A DNA stretch of 13,336 bases from JBAVQS01 sp049694275. GTDB taxonomy: Bacteria > Chloroflexota > Anaerolineae > UBA4142 > SHND01. The translations under genes and the position numbers were made by a program. The stretch is taken from assembly GCA_049694275.1 (NCBI GenBank), contig JBAVQS010000141.1:1-13336 (forward strand), in the 5' to 3' direction. Shown piece by piece: positions 7,877 to 13,336 of the stretch (the stretch's first letter is position 1; each line of letters begins with the position of its first letter). Under the pieces are notes generated by a model. It had not been told where the DNA came from, searched no databases, and saw nothing but the letters and a program-made list of their open reading frames with translations.

Positions 7877-7909
7877 ATCGAAATTACCTGATTATAGAGG
7901 GAGGATTCC

Positions 7910-8545
7910 ATGCCACATCGAACTGCTTTTCTGGTTGCCGCAGCCATGACCGTATTTGTCCTGATCCTGGTCGGCGGCGTTACCGCAACGGTCGCACCGA
8001 AAGCCGTTGCGCTCAATGTCTCTCCCACGCTCCTTCCGACCGACACGCTGGCCGCTATGGCGACGGCGATCCTGACGGCATCGCCCACGGCGACCGCGAC
8101 AGAGACGGCCAAGCCAACGAACACGAGCGTGCCACAGCCCACGATTCTCTTGCCGGATCAAGCGCTGCGAATTGCGTACAAGCTCGCCCCCGCGGCCAAG
8201 CTTCAAAAGGACCCGGATTTGGTCAACTTTAAAGGCAAGATGGCGTACGAGATCCTGTTCGATTTGGGCGCCGTCTATGTCGATGCATTCACCGGTCGCG
8301 TGCTGTTTAGCACGATTGGCCTGGCCCTTACCCCGACCCCCACGCCCGCCGTCGTCGTTCAGGCGAGTAGCGGTGGTGGCGGCGGCGGTGGCGGCGGCGG
8401 CGGCCACGGCGGTGGCGGTGGAGGGCAACCCCAACCCAACCCCAGCCCTGCCCCATCAAAAGGCGGCGGTGGTAGCGGCGGTGGCGGCGGCGGTGGCGGC
8501 ACTTGCCATGAGGACTGCGGCGGTCACGGCGGCGGCGACCACTAG
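7910..8545 (+). CDS. Membrane-anchored PepSY protein with poly-Gly and Cys/His tail
   Basis: The 211-residue protein has an N-terminal signal anchor or signal peptide (about 7-27) and a Thr/Pro/Ala linker (about 38-78) typical of secreted proteins. One PepSY-like domain (about 82-135) follows; its core is MAYEILFDLGAVYVDAFTGRVL (111-132), matching the usual YEV..DG..VYVDA.TG.VL pattern. A TPTPTP linker and two glycine tracts come next (about 155-172 and 185-197), and the protein ends in CHEDCGGHGGGDH with C199, C203 and four His after the PepSY domain. Gly-rich secreted tails with Cys/His ends may bind metal or carry surface contacts; this is inference. The ATG at 7910 has GGAGG at five bases spacing. 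It heads a cassette with apbE and a ferric-reductase-like gene, where PepSY proteins are known companions. Confidence 0.85.
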   Translation: MPHRTAFLVAAAMTVFVLILVGGVTATVAPKAVALNVSPTLLPTDTLAAMATAILTASPTATATETAKPTNTSVPQPTILLPDQALRIAYKLAPAAKLQKDPDLVNFKGKMAYEILFDLGAVYVDAFTGRVLFSTIGLALTPTPTPAVVVQASSGGGGGGGGGGGHGGGGGGQPQPNPSPAPSKGGGGSGGGGGGGGTCHEDCGGHGGGDH

Positions 8546-8557
8546 ACAACTTGAACT

Positions 8558-8578
8558 GCCGGGGGACAAAACCCCGGC
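8558..8578 (+). terminator. Hairpin just after the PepSY gene
   Basis: GCCGGGG (8558-8564) pairs perfectly with CCCCGGC (8572-8578) around a 7-base loop, 13 bases after the stop codon at 8545. There is no T-run after it, so it is a weak candidate for intrinsic termination. It may instead slow or partly stop transcription into the next gene, or protect the 3' end of the first message. Confidence 0.4.
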
Positions 8579-8592
8579 GGTCCGATAAAGAA

Positions 8593-8736
8593 GACTCCGT
8601 TGGCGAACGCGTAGGGGCAATCCCTTGTGACCATAGGAAGTCCCTGCCCATAGGCAGTCGTAGACTGTGGGATGGTTGCCCTCAGGGGCGGGCACAAAGC
8701 CACGCCTCTATAGAATCAGGATTTGCCAACGGAATC
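8593..8736 (+). ncRNA. Candidate structured leader element (three-way junction)
   Basis: A closing stem P1 pairs 8593-8607 with 8722-8736 at 14 of 15 positions, including CCGTTGGC (8597-8604) with GCCAACGG (8725-8732). Inside it, P2 pairs GGGGCAA (8614-8620) with TTGCCCT (8676-8682) and continues as TCCC/GGGA, AGTC/GACT and a tip hairpin CTGCC-CATA-GGCAG (8644-8657). P3 pairs AGGGGCGGGC (8684-8693) with GCC(A)CGCCTCT (8699-8709) around ACAAA. CTCCG (8595-8599) in P1 is also complementary to CGGAG (8753-8757) in the Shine-Dalgarno of the next gene, so a switch is possible. No known riboswitch class was recognised. A MITE-like or other palindromic repeat inserted between the genes is an equally serious explanation. 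Confidence 0.5.
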
Positions 8737-8741
8737 ATCAA

Positions 8742-8753
8742 GAATCATGATTC
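8742..8753. promoter_or_regulatory. 12-bp palindrome next to the ribosome binding site
   Basis: GAATCATGATTC is a perfect palindrome immediately before the GGAGGG at 8754-8759. The half-site GAATCA also occurs at 8713-8718 and 8732-8737. It could be an operator or a small RNA hairpin near the translation start. Confidence 0.3.
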
Positions 8754-8763
8754 GGAGGGAATG

Positions 8764-9231
8764 ATGGTACAACCCAATCCAACTCGTAAGCCTGTTTCCA
8801 ATACGCGCAATCTCAAACTGCTCCTCTCGACGCTATCGGTCACTACCGCCCTGAGCGGCTGGGCGTTGCTCGCAATGAACCAGCCTCCGCCGGTCGAGAC
8901 CGTCGCCGATGTGCCGGATACGCCGACCGTGGCGCCGACGCTTGCACCCACGCTCACGCTCGCGCCTCGCCCGACATTGGCGCCGGTGGTCAAGGTCATC
9001 ATCCCGCCCCTCTCTTCCTTGCCGGTTCGCGGGCTCCGCGATGTGGGCGACCCGACCGAGCAGCCCGCGGCGCCAGCCGTCGTCTACGTCCAGCAACCAC
9101 AGGGCGGTGGTGGGGGCGGCGGCGGTGGAGGCGGTGGTGGAGGCGGTGGTGGTGCACCTGCACCCGCACCTGCTCCGGCGCCCGCACCCAAGCCCCCGCC
9201 CGTCGGGCACACGCACGGTTCGCACCCGTAA
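8764..9231 (+). CDS. Membrane-anchored Gly/Pro-rich protein with His-rich end
   Basis: The 155-residue protein of unknown family has a basic N-terminus, one hydrophobic helix (about 18-38) acting as signal anchor, and a Thr/Pro/Ala linker (TVAPTLAPTLTLAPRPTLAP). A short mixed segment (about 75-112) precedes a run of 17 glycines (114-130), an AlaPro repeat (131-142) and the end PPPVGHTHGSHP with three His. The layout copies the PepSY gene before it but lacks the PepSY domain. The glycine run uses GGC, GGT, GGA and GGG mixed, which suggests selection on the protein rather than slippage. ATG 8764 is preferred over ATG 8761 because GGAGG then sits 5 bases upstream; the open frame extends further up into the structured element but has no supporting signal there. 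Nine bases separate it from apbE. Confidence 0.7.
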   Translation: MVQPNPTRKPVSNTRNLKLLLSTLSVTTALSGWALLAMNQPPPVETVADVPDTPTVAPTLAPTLTLAPRPTLAPVVKVIIPPLSSLPVRGLRDVGDPTEQPAAPAVVYVQQPQGGGGGGGGGGGGGGGGGAPAPAPAPAPAPKPPPVGHTHGSHP

Positions 9232-9240
9232 CAGATCATT

Positions 9241-10203
9241 ATGCAGCAGATTGAATTTCACGCGATGGGAAGTCAAATGAGGGCCGCTGTCGACAGCGAC
9301 GAGCCAGGCATCGCGGCGGCCCTCGCCGAAATCCCGCAACTGTTTGAAATGTGGGAACAGTGCCTGAGCCGTTTCCGCGAGACGAGCGAGCTCGTCGCCC
9401 TCAACCGCCGGTCCGGTGAAACGGTGCGGGTCAGCGAAACGCTGTGGCAGGTGACCCGGCTCGCCCTCCAGGCCGCCGCCGAGACGGACAACCTCGTCAC
9501 ACCAACGATCATCGACGCACTGGAAGTGGCGGGCTATACACACTCGATGGTAGAGACAGTCGGAGCCGTGGCAGGGCACACACAGCCGATTGCGACCAGC
9601 GCCGCGAGCTCCGTCCCCAATTGGCGCTCGGTGCGCCTCGATCCGCGACGGCGCCAGATTACGTTGCGGCGCGGGGTGCGACTCGACCTGGCAGGCGTGG
9701 CCAAGGGCTGGGCCGCCGATCAAGCCGTGCGCCGGCTGGCCCGGGTCGGACCGGCAATGATAGACGCCAGCGGCGACCTTGCATTCAGCGGACGCCGCGC
9801 CGATGGCTCGGAATGGCCCATCGGCATCGAGCATCCCATGGGCAACTCGGAAGACCTGCCGCTCTTGCTGCTCTCGGATGCGGCGGTGGCCACCTCAACA
9901 CGAGGATACCACCGCTGGCTCAAGGGGGCGCAATGGCAGCATCATCTGATCGACCCGCGCACGGGACGGCCATCCGAAAGCGATGTCTTTTCGGCAACCA
10001 TCATCGCACCCACTGCGGCGCAGGCCGAAGTGGGCGCCAAAGCGGCCTTTTTGCTCGGCAGTGACGCCGGCATGGAATGGATCGAGCGCCGCCCAGACCT
10101 GGCAGCCCTTTTGATTTTAGAAAATGGCGACGTCATCACGAGTCGCCGCCTGGAAAACTATACCTGGAGCCCGTATGAATCAGACACCCCGTACCAATCT
10201 TGA
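9241..10203 (+). CDS. apbE: FAD:protein FMN transferase (ApbE family)
   Basis: ApbE enzymes attach FMN from FAD to a Thr or Ser of target proteins. The 320 residues cover the whole family core: FHAMGSQM at the N-terminus, CLSRFRETSELVALN (41-55), LDLAGVAKGWAAD (148-160), IDASGDLAFSG (174-184) and HHLIDPRTGRP (234-244). The usual C-terminal metal-binding motif ADAL.TA is replaced by AEVGAKAAF (262-270), so the Asp is Glu and the Thr is Lys; this looks like a divergent subfamily rather than decay. There is no signal peptide or lipobox, and an in-frame stop 12 bases upstream excludes a longer start, so the protein appears cytoplasmic. No clear Shine-Dalgarno precedes the ATG, so translation may be coupled to the gene 9 bases upstream. 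It overlaps the next gene by 29 bases. Confidence 0.9.
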   Translation: MQQIEFHAMGSQMRAAVDSDEPGIAAALAEIPQLFEMWEQCLSRFRETSELVALNRRSGETVRVSETLWQVTRLALQAAAETDNLVTPTIIDALEVAGYTHSMVETVGAVAGHTQPIATSAASSVPNWRSVRLDPRRRQITLRRGVRLDLAGVAKGWAADQAVRRLARVGPAMIDASGDLAFSGRRADGSEWPIGIEHPMGNSEDLPLLLLSDAAVATSTRGYHRWLKGAQWQHHLIDPRTGRPSESDVFSATIIAPTAAQAEVGAKAAFLLGSDAGMEWIERRPDLAALLILENGDVITSRRLENYTWSPYESDTPYQS

Positions 10204-11041
10204 CGATGTGACACCGTCCCTCTCGCCCTTTGACCTGCTTTTGATTTTGCTCGCCGTTGCGGGCGGAGCGCTGGCTGCCGCCGTGGTACTGCCCACCTGG
10301 ATGCCCGGCCTGATGCAATCCTTGCTCGGCGACCAGCCGAAAGCCTATTGGTACATGGCGCGCGCCAGCGGCTTTGTCGCTTTTATCATGATCTGGCTTT
10401 CCGTCGCGCTCGGGCTCATCATCACTAACCGGATGGCCCGCCTCTGGAACAACGGTCCTACGGTCATGGACCTGCACCAGTTCACGACCTGGCTGTCCAT
10501 CGCCATGGCGCTCTTTCATGCGCTCATCCTGCTGGGCGACCGGTACATCCAGTCGACCGTGGTCCAGGTGTTGACCCCCTTCGGGTACGCCAACTATAAA
10601 CCGGAATGGGTTGGCATCGGGCAGATCGCGTTTTATCTCACGATCGTCGTGGCCGTCAGTTTCTATTTTCGCAAGCAGCTCGGATATAAAGCCTGGCGCA
10701 AGCTGCACTATGTCAGTTTTCTCGTCTATGTCCTCATCGTCCTGCACGGGATTCTTGCCGGCACCGATACGCCGAGCCTGATGTGGGTCTATATCGCTTC
10801 GGGTGCAGCCACCTATTTCCTGACGATGTATCGCATCATTCAAACGATCAAGGTCCCGACGCCGGCGCGTCATGCCGCCGCCCCCGCTGGAGCTGCCGCT
10901 GCGCCCGCCCGCCCAACGTCACCTGCGCAAGCAACACCGGCAACCGCGCGACCGACACCGCCTGCGCAACCAGCACCGGCGACCCCACGCTCGACACCGC
11001 CTCTACCACAAGGAGCGCCATCTCGCGCCGCTGTGGAATAA
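10175..11041 (+). CDS. Ferric-reductase-like transmembrane protein (cytochrome b type)
   Basis: The 288-residue membrane protein has about six helices (roughly 19-40, 58-84, 100-120, 145-165, 177-195, 203-224). Helix 3 carries H101 and H115 (DLHQF, ALFHAL) and helix 5 carries H178 and H191 (KLHYV, VLHGI). This is the two-pair His arrangement that holds two stacked b haems in the ferric reductase/NADPH oxidase/YedZ superfamily. No FAD- or NAD(P)H-binding domain follows; instead there is an Ala/Pro/Thr-rich low-complexity tail of about 60 residues. It would carry electrons across the membrane, with donor and acceptor supplied by other proteins. ATG 10175 is preferred because GGAG lies 5 bases upstream; an in-frame ATG at 10124 is deep inside apbE. 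The overlap with apbE supports a common role. Confidence 0.88.
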   Translation: MNQTPRTNLDDVTPSLSPFDLLLILLAVAGGALAAAVVLPTWMPGLMQSLLGDQPKAYWYMARASGFVAFIMIWLSVALGLIITNRMARLWNNGPTVMDLHQFTTWLSIAMALFHALILLGDRYIQSTVVQVLTPFGYANYKPEWVGIGQIAFYLTIVVAVSFYFRKQLGYKAWRKLHYVSFLVYVLIVLHGILAGTDTPSLMWVYIASGAATYFLTMYRIIQTIKVPTPARHAAAPAGAAAAPARPTSPAQATPATARPTPPAQPAPATPRSTPPLPQGAPSRAAVE

Positions 11042-11127
11042 AGCGGATTCCAGTCAAATGCCCCCGAGAGGAGTCAAGGCCGCATGACTACGTCTATAAG
11101 ATAAACCCAGAGCATTCAATACACTCG

Positions 11128-11160
11128 ATTGACCAAGAGCTTATGAGATTCTTGGTCAAT
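11128..11160. repeat. Perfect 11-bp inverted repeat
   Basis: ATTGACCAAGA (11128-11138) and TCTTGGTCAAT (11150-11160) are exact reverse complements with an 11-base spacer. It lies 86 bases after the ferric-reductase-like gene. There is no T-run, so it is either a weak terminator or processing hairpin for that unit, or a protein-binding site. Confidence 0.55.
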
Positions 11161-11170
11161 TCAACGGTTT

Positions 11171-11276
11171 GCGTTACTGGCAGGTGGGCGGGCGTGGACG
11201 CTGCCTGGGAGTAGTATAAACTCGAAGCCGGAAAAATGCTCAAAAATGGCGACGAATCCCACCTGGCCAGTACACG
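11171..11276. repeat. 106-bp element with near-perfect inverted ends (MITE-like)
   Basis: GCGTTACTGGCAGGTGGG (11171-11188) is the reverse complement of 11258-11276 apart from a few unpaired bases. The ends are flanked by TTT on both sides, which could be a 3-bp target duplication. The roughly 70-base interior has no open reading frame. It could be a small non-autonomous element or a stable hairpin in a transcript. Otherwise 11042-11328 shows only the 11-bp repeat to its left and a short hairpin, GCCAG-AACG-CTGGC (11300-11313). Confidence 0.45.
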
Positions 11277-11328
11277 CTTTCTTGGGCAACCACGAGCCTG
11301 CCAGAACGCTGGCTAATAAAGGTTTGAT

Positions 11329-11687
11329 TTACGATTTCTTACGACTAACTTTATAAACGGCGAGGATTTTGCCTGAGCCTTGCCATGAACGTGTGTGGAT
11401 GAGCTTGAGCGAAATTGGCGGGCGACCTTCGAATAGCGGTGTACCTTCGCCACCGATCAAGGGGAAAAATGTAATATGCAGTTCGTCTACCAGATCATGA
11501 ACCAGCAGGTCATTCCAGAGCAGGCGGCTCAAGATCACAAGAATGTCTTTGCCAGGTTGCTGTTTGAGCGCGGCAATCTCCGTGTATGCGTCCGCTCGTT
11601 TAATGATGCGCGTATTTTCCCAAGGGGCTAACTCTGCGGTGGTGAGATTATCTGAAATAACGATTTTCTCAATGGACTTGAAGCTAG
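11329..11687 (-). pseudogene. C-terminal part of RibD_C/dihydrofolate-reductase-like gene, split by an IS
   Basis: This is the downstream half of a reductase of the RibD C-terminal/DHFR-like family, which uses NADPH on pterin- or pyrimidine-like substrates; the real substrate is unknown for most members. Family features are visible: IEKIVISDNL, a central KQQPGKDILVILSRLLWNDLL where Gly-Ser is usual before the Leu, LVDELHITFFPLIGGEGTPLF, and a C-terminal strand ILAVYKVS. The N-terminal half lies at 13158-13336 on the other side of the IS. The open frame runs on into the IS to about 11766, but that extension is IS sequence and has no homology. Joining the two halves at CTAG gives TATLFT-SFKSIEKIV in frame. 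Codon use is more AT-rich than in the genes to the left. Confidence 0.85.
11684..11687. repeat. Target site duplication CTAG, left copy
   Basis: CTAG flanks the left end of the IS and recurs at 13158-13161. It fits the YTAR targets described for IS701-type and some IS5-type elements. Confidence 0.85.
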
Positions 11688-13157
11688 ACTTTATCCATTT
11701 GGCGTAACGGGAAAGGCAGTGTAAGCTATGGCATAAATCCCTGCCAGGAGTCATGCCGATGCTCACCCTGCCCAGCGCCTATCTTAATCTGATTCTGCCT
11801 TTTGCGCCACTTTTCTCTGCACACATTTGGCCGTATGCGCAAATCCTCCTCATCGGGGCCATTCTCACCCCAGGGCAGCGTACCGTGACTGCGGTCTTGC
11901 GCATCATGGGCTTGAGCCAAGAGAAGCACTTTTCCCAAAGGGATCCTACGGACAAAACTATCACCGCGTGCTGAATCGCGCGAAGTGGTCCAGTTATTTC
12001 GCGAGCCGCCTGCTGCTCGGCCTGCTGGTGCTGACGTTTGTGCCCACCGGCACCATCGTGCTGGGCCTGGATGATACGATCGAACGCCGCCGCGGGGCCA
12101 AGATCGCGGCGAAAGGCATCTATCGCGACCCTGTTCGCTCAAGTCACAGCCATTTCGTCAAAGCCAGTGGCCTGCGCTGGTTGAGCCTGATGCTCTTGGT
12201 GCCCATTCCGTGGGCTCACCGCGTCTGGGCCTTGCCCTTTCTGACGGTCTTGGCACCTTCGGAACGCTACTATCAGAACCGGCAGCGCCAGCCGAAAAAG
12301 CTGACCGATTGGGGCCGCCAGGTCCTGCGCCAAGCGCGCCGCTGGTTGCCCAGCCGCCGGATCGTCGTCGTGGCCGATGCCGGTTTTGCGGCGATTGGCC
12401 TGATTTGGCAGGTCAGTCAGCGCCGCGATCCGCTCTGTATGGTCACGCGCTTTCGGTTGGATGCCAATCTCTATCACCCGGCACCGCGGCGGCACCGGAA
12501 ACACAAGGGCCGGCCCCCGCTGAAAGGGAAGGCCGTGCCCAAACTGACCCAAGTGCTCGCCAACCCGCGGACGGCGTGGACGACGGTGCGGATCAAGGCC
12601 TGGTATGGCGAGCCACAGCGCACGGTCGAACTCACGTCCGGCACGGCGGTGTGGTATCACAGTGGCTTACCCGTCTTGCCCATTCGCTGGGTGCTGATTC
12701 GCGATCCGAAAGGGCGATTCAAACCGCAAGCGCTGTTATGCACGGACTTGGAAGCCAAGCCCAAGCAGATTGTGGCATGGTTCATCCAACGTTGGCAATT
12801 GGAGGTCACCTTTCATGAAGTGCGCACGCATTTGGGCGTAGAAACGCAGCGGCAATGGGCGGATGCGGCGATTGCACGGACCACGCCAGCCTTATTCGGA
12901 CTGTTCTCGCTGGTGACGCTGCTAGCCCATCAGCATGCCACGCACAATGAACTACCCATTCGCCAGACGGCGTGGTATGCGAAAACCGTGCCCACCTTTT
13001 CAGATGCGTTGGCTGCGGTGCGCCAGCATTTGTGGCGTCATCCGGGTTTTCTGATGTCGCTGTTCAAGGTCGATATCGCAAAAGTGCCGGAACTGCTTGC
13101 GAGTTGCATGACACAAGCTTTATGCTATGCCATCCCGTGAACACGGATGGATAAAGT
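11688..13157 (+). mobile_element. Insertion sequence, 1470 bp, IS701/IS4-like
   Basis: The ends are defined by a perfect 11-bp inverted repeat, ACTTTATCCAT, which continues as an imperfect repeat matching 19 of 25 positions. A CTAG duplication lies outside each end. Removing the element and one CTAG restores the interrupted reductase frame, so the boundaries are exact. Inside is a single DDE transposase gene with a frameshift, read on the plus strand, against the direction of the host gene. Family placement rests on the transposase motifs and the 4-bp YTAR target and was not tested by a search. Confidence 0.9.
11753..13140 (+). pseudogene. Frameshifted DDE transposase (IS701/IS4-like)
   Basis: The N-terminal part (11753 onward) reads PYAQILLIGAILTPGQRTVTAVLRIMGLSQEKHF and then runs off frame to a stop at 11972-11974. 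The rest continues in another frame as QNYHRVLNRAKWSS through to the end at 13140. The catalytic elements of the DDE fold are present in the main part: LGLDDTIERRRG, VVVADAGFAA and RWQLEVTFHEVRTHLG, holding the likely first Asp, second Asp and Glu. AGGAG at 11746-11750 suits a start at ATG 11759, or 11753. Removing 20 bases (11933-11952) joins KHF directly to QNYHRVLNR in frame, so a 20-bp insertion is the simplest cause. No classical slippery heptamer is seen at the junction, so programmed frameshifting is less likely but not excluded. Confidence 0.8.
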
Positions 13158-13161
13158 CTAG
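13158..13161. repeat. Target site duplication CTAG, right copy
   Basis: This is the second copy of the 4-bp duplication that flanks the IS (first copy 11684-11687). Confidence 0.85.
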
Positions 13162-13336
13162 TGAAGAGTGTCGCAGTTTCACGTCTGATAGCGGTGGCAT
13201 TGGGGTCATTGGGTACACCCGTCCAATACTCTTTGTTAGCTAAAAATGAATTGCGACTCAAAAGCAGGAAATCTGCCGCACGCACCAATTCAACATTATA
13301 GAAATCGAAAATATCGTCATTTGCATAGTCTTCGTG
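13158..13336 (-). pseudogene. N-terminal part of the split RibD_C/DHFR-like gene (start beyond window)
   Basis: The minus-strand frame is open from the right edge and reads DIFDFYNVELVRAADFLLL, SRNSFLANKEYWTGVPNDPN and ATAIRRETATLFT before entering the IS. The LVRAADFLLLSRNSF stretch corresponds to the conserved A-D-x-LLLGRxTY region of the family, with Ser in place of the usual Gly. The start codon and first roughly 20-30 residues must lie beyond 13336. After the IS junction the frame would add about 27 IS-encoded residues and stop near 13064. The protein is therefore cut in two and should be inactive unless the IS excises. Confidence 0.82.

Noticed and set aside
7867..7895. Promoter TTGTCA-17-GATTAT as main promoter of the PepSY gene
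   Set aside because: Transcription would begin at about 7902, inside the Shine-Dalgarno, leaving almost no leader. A promoter further upstream is more likely.
8336..8540. GGC/GGT repeat as a CRISPR or tandem DNA repeat
   Set aside because: It is protein-level poly-glycine with irregular codons and has no repeat-spacer structure.
8593..8736. Class I cyclic di-GMP riboswitch
   Set aside because: GGGCACAAAGCC and CGCGTAGGGGCAA vaguely resemble parts of that class, but the GNRA-capped arm, its receptor and the order of the conserved segments are missing.
8593..8736. Cobalamin riboswitch
   Set aside because: GCCACGCC recalls the B12 box, but the rest of the conserved core is absent.
10124..10174. 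Longer start for the ferric-reductase-like protein
   Set aside because: It lies deep inside apbE without a ribosome binding site, while ATG 10175 has GGAG at good spacing.
11329..11766. Intact 145-residue reductase gene starting inside the IS
   Set aside because: The first 26 or so residues are encoded by the IS end. The rest is only the C-terminal half of the family, and the other half lies beyond the IS.
13064..13288. Separate small minus-strand gene of 74 residues
   Set aside because: It is the N-terminal half of the split reductase running into the IS; the frame is open to the window edge.

Overview
The window looks like moderately GC-rich chromosomal DNA from a free-living bacterium. 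Chloroflexota is the most likely source. This is an inference from gene content and style: TPTPT-type linkers in secreted proteins, a TgpA-like transglutaminase next to asnS, and sugar ABC permeases coupled to a PIG-V-like mannosyltransferase. No rRNA, tRNA or CRISPR array was recognised.

Left part, all on the minus strand (about 160-7740). The ABC unit starts near 7677 and runs leftwards: a MalF-type permease, a MalG-type permease with a large extracytoplasmic insert, a PIG-V-like membrane glycosyltransferase and a small membrane protein. These four genes overlap by 1-4 bases, so they form one translationally coupled unit. A promoter with a perfect TATAAT (3973-4001) then precedes a second unit: a polytopic transglutaminase/DUF4129 protein followed by asparaginyl-tRNA synthetase (asnS). 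The second unit ends at a strong hairpin terminator (163-196).

Middle part, plus strand (7910-11041). A four-gene cassette encodes a membrane-anchored PepSY protein with glycine tracts and a Cys/His-rich end, a second anchored protein with a run of 17 glycines and a His-rich end, an ApbE-type FAD:protein FMN transferase, and a ferric-reductase-like membrane protein with two haem-ligating His pairs. The last three genes are tightly packed. Between the first and second genes lies a roughly 144-base element that folds into a three-way junction and ends just before the Shine-Dalgarno of the second gene. The cassette reads as a membrane or extracytoplasmic electron-transfer system and is the most interesting part of the window. 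Palindromes upstream of it are candidate operators.

Right part (11042-13336). A short non-coding stretch carries two inverted repeats. It is followed by a RibD_C/dihydrofolate-reductase-like gene on the minus strand that has been split by a 1470-bp insertion sequence. The insertion made a CTAG target duplication; removing the element and one copy of CTAG restores the reading frame exactly. The IS transposase is itself frameshifted near its N-terminus. The start of the interrupted gene lies beyond the right edge of the window.
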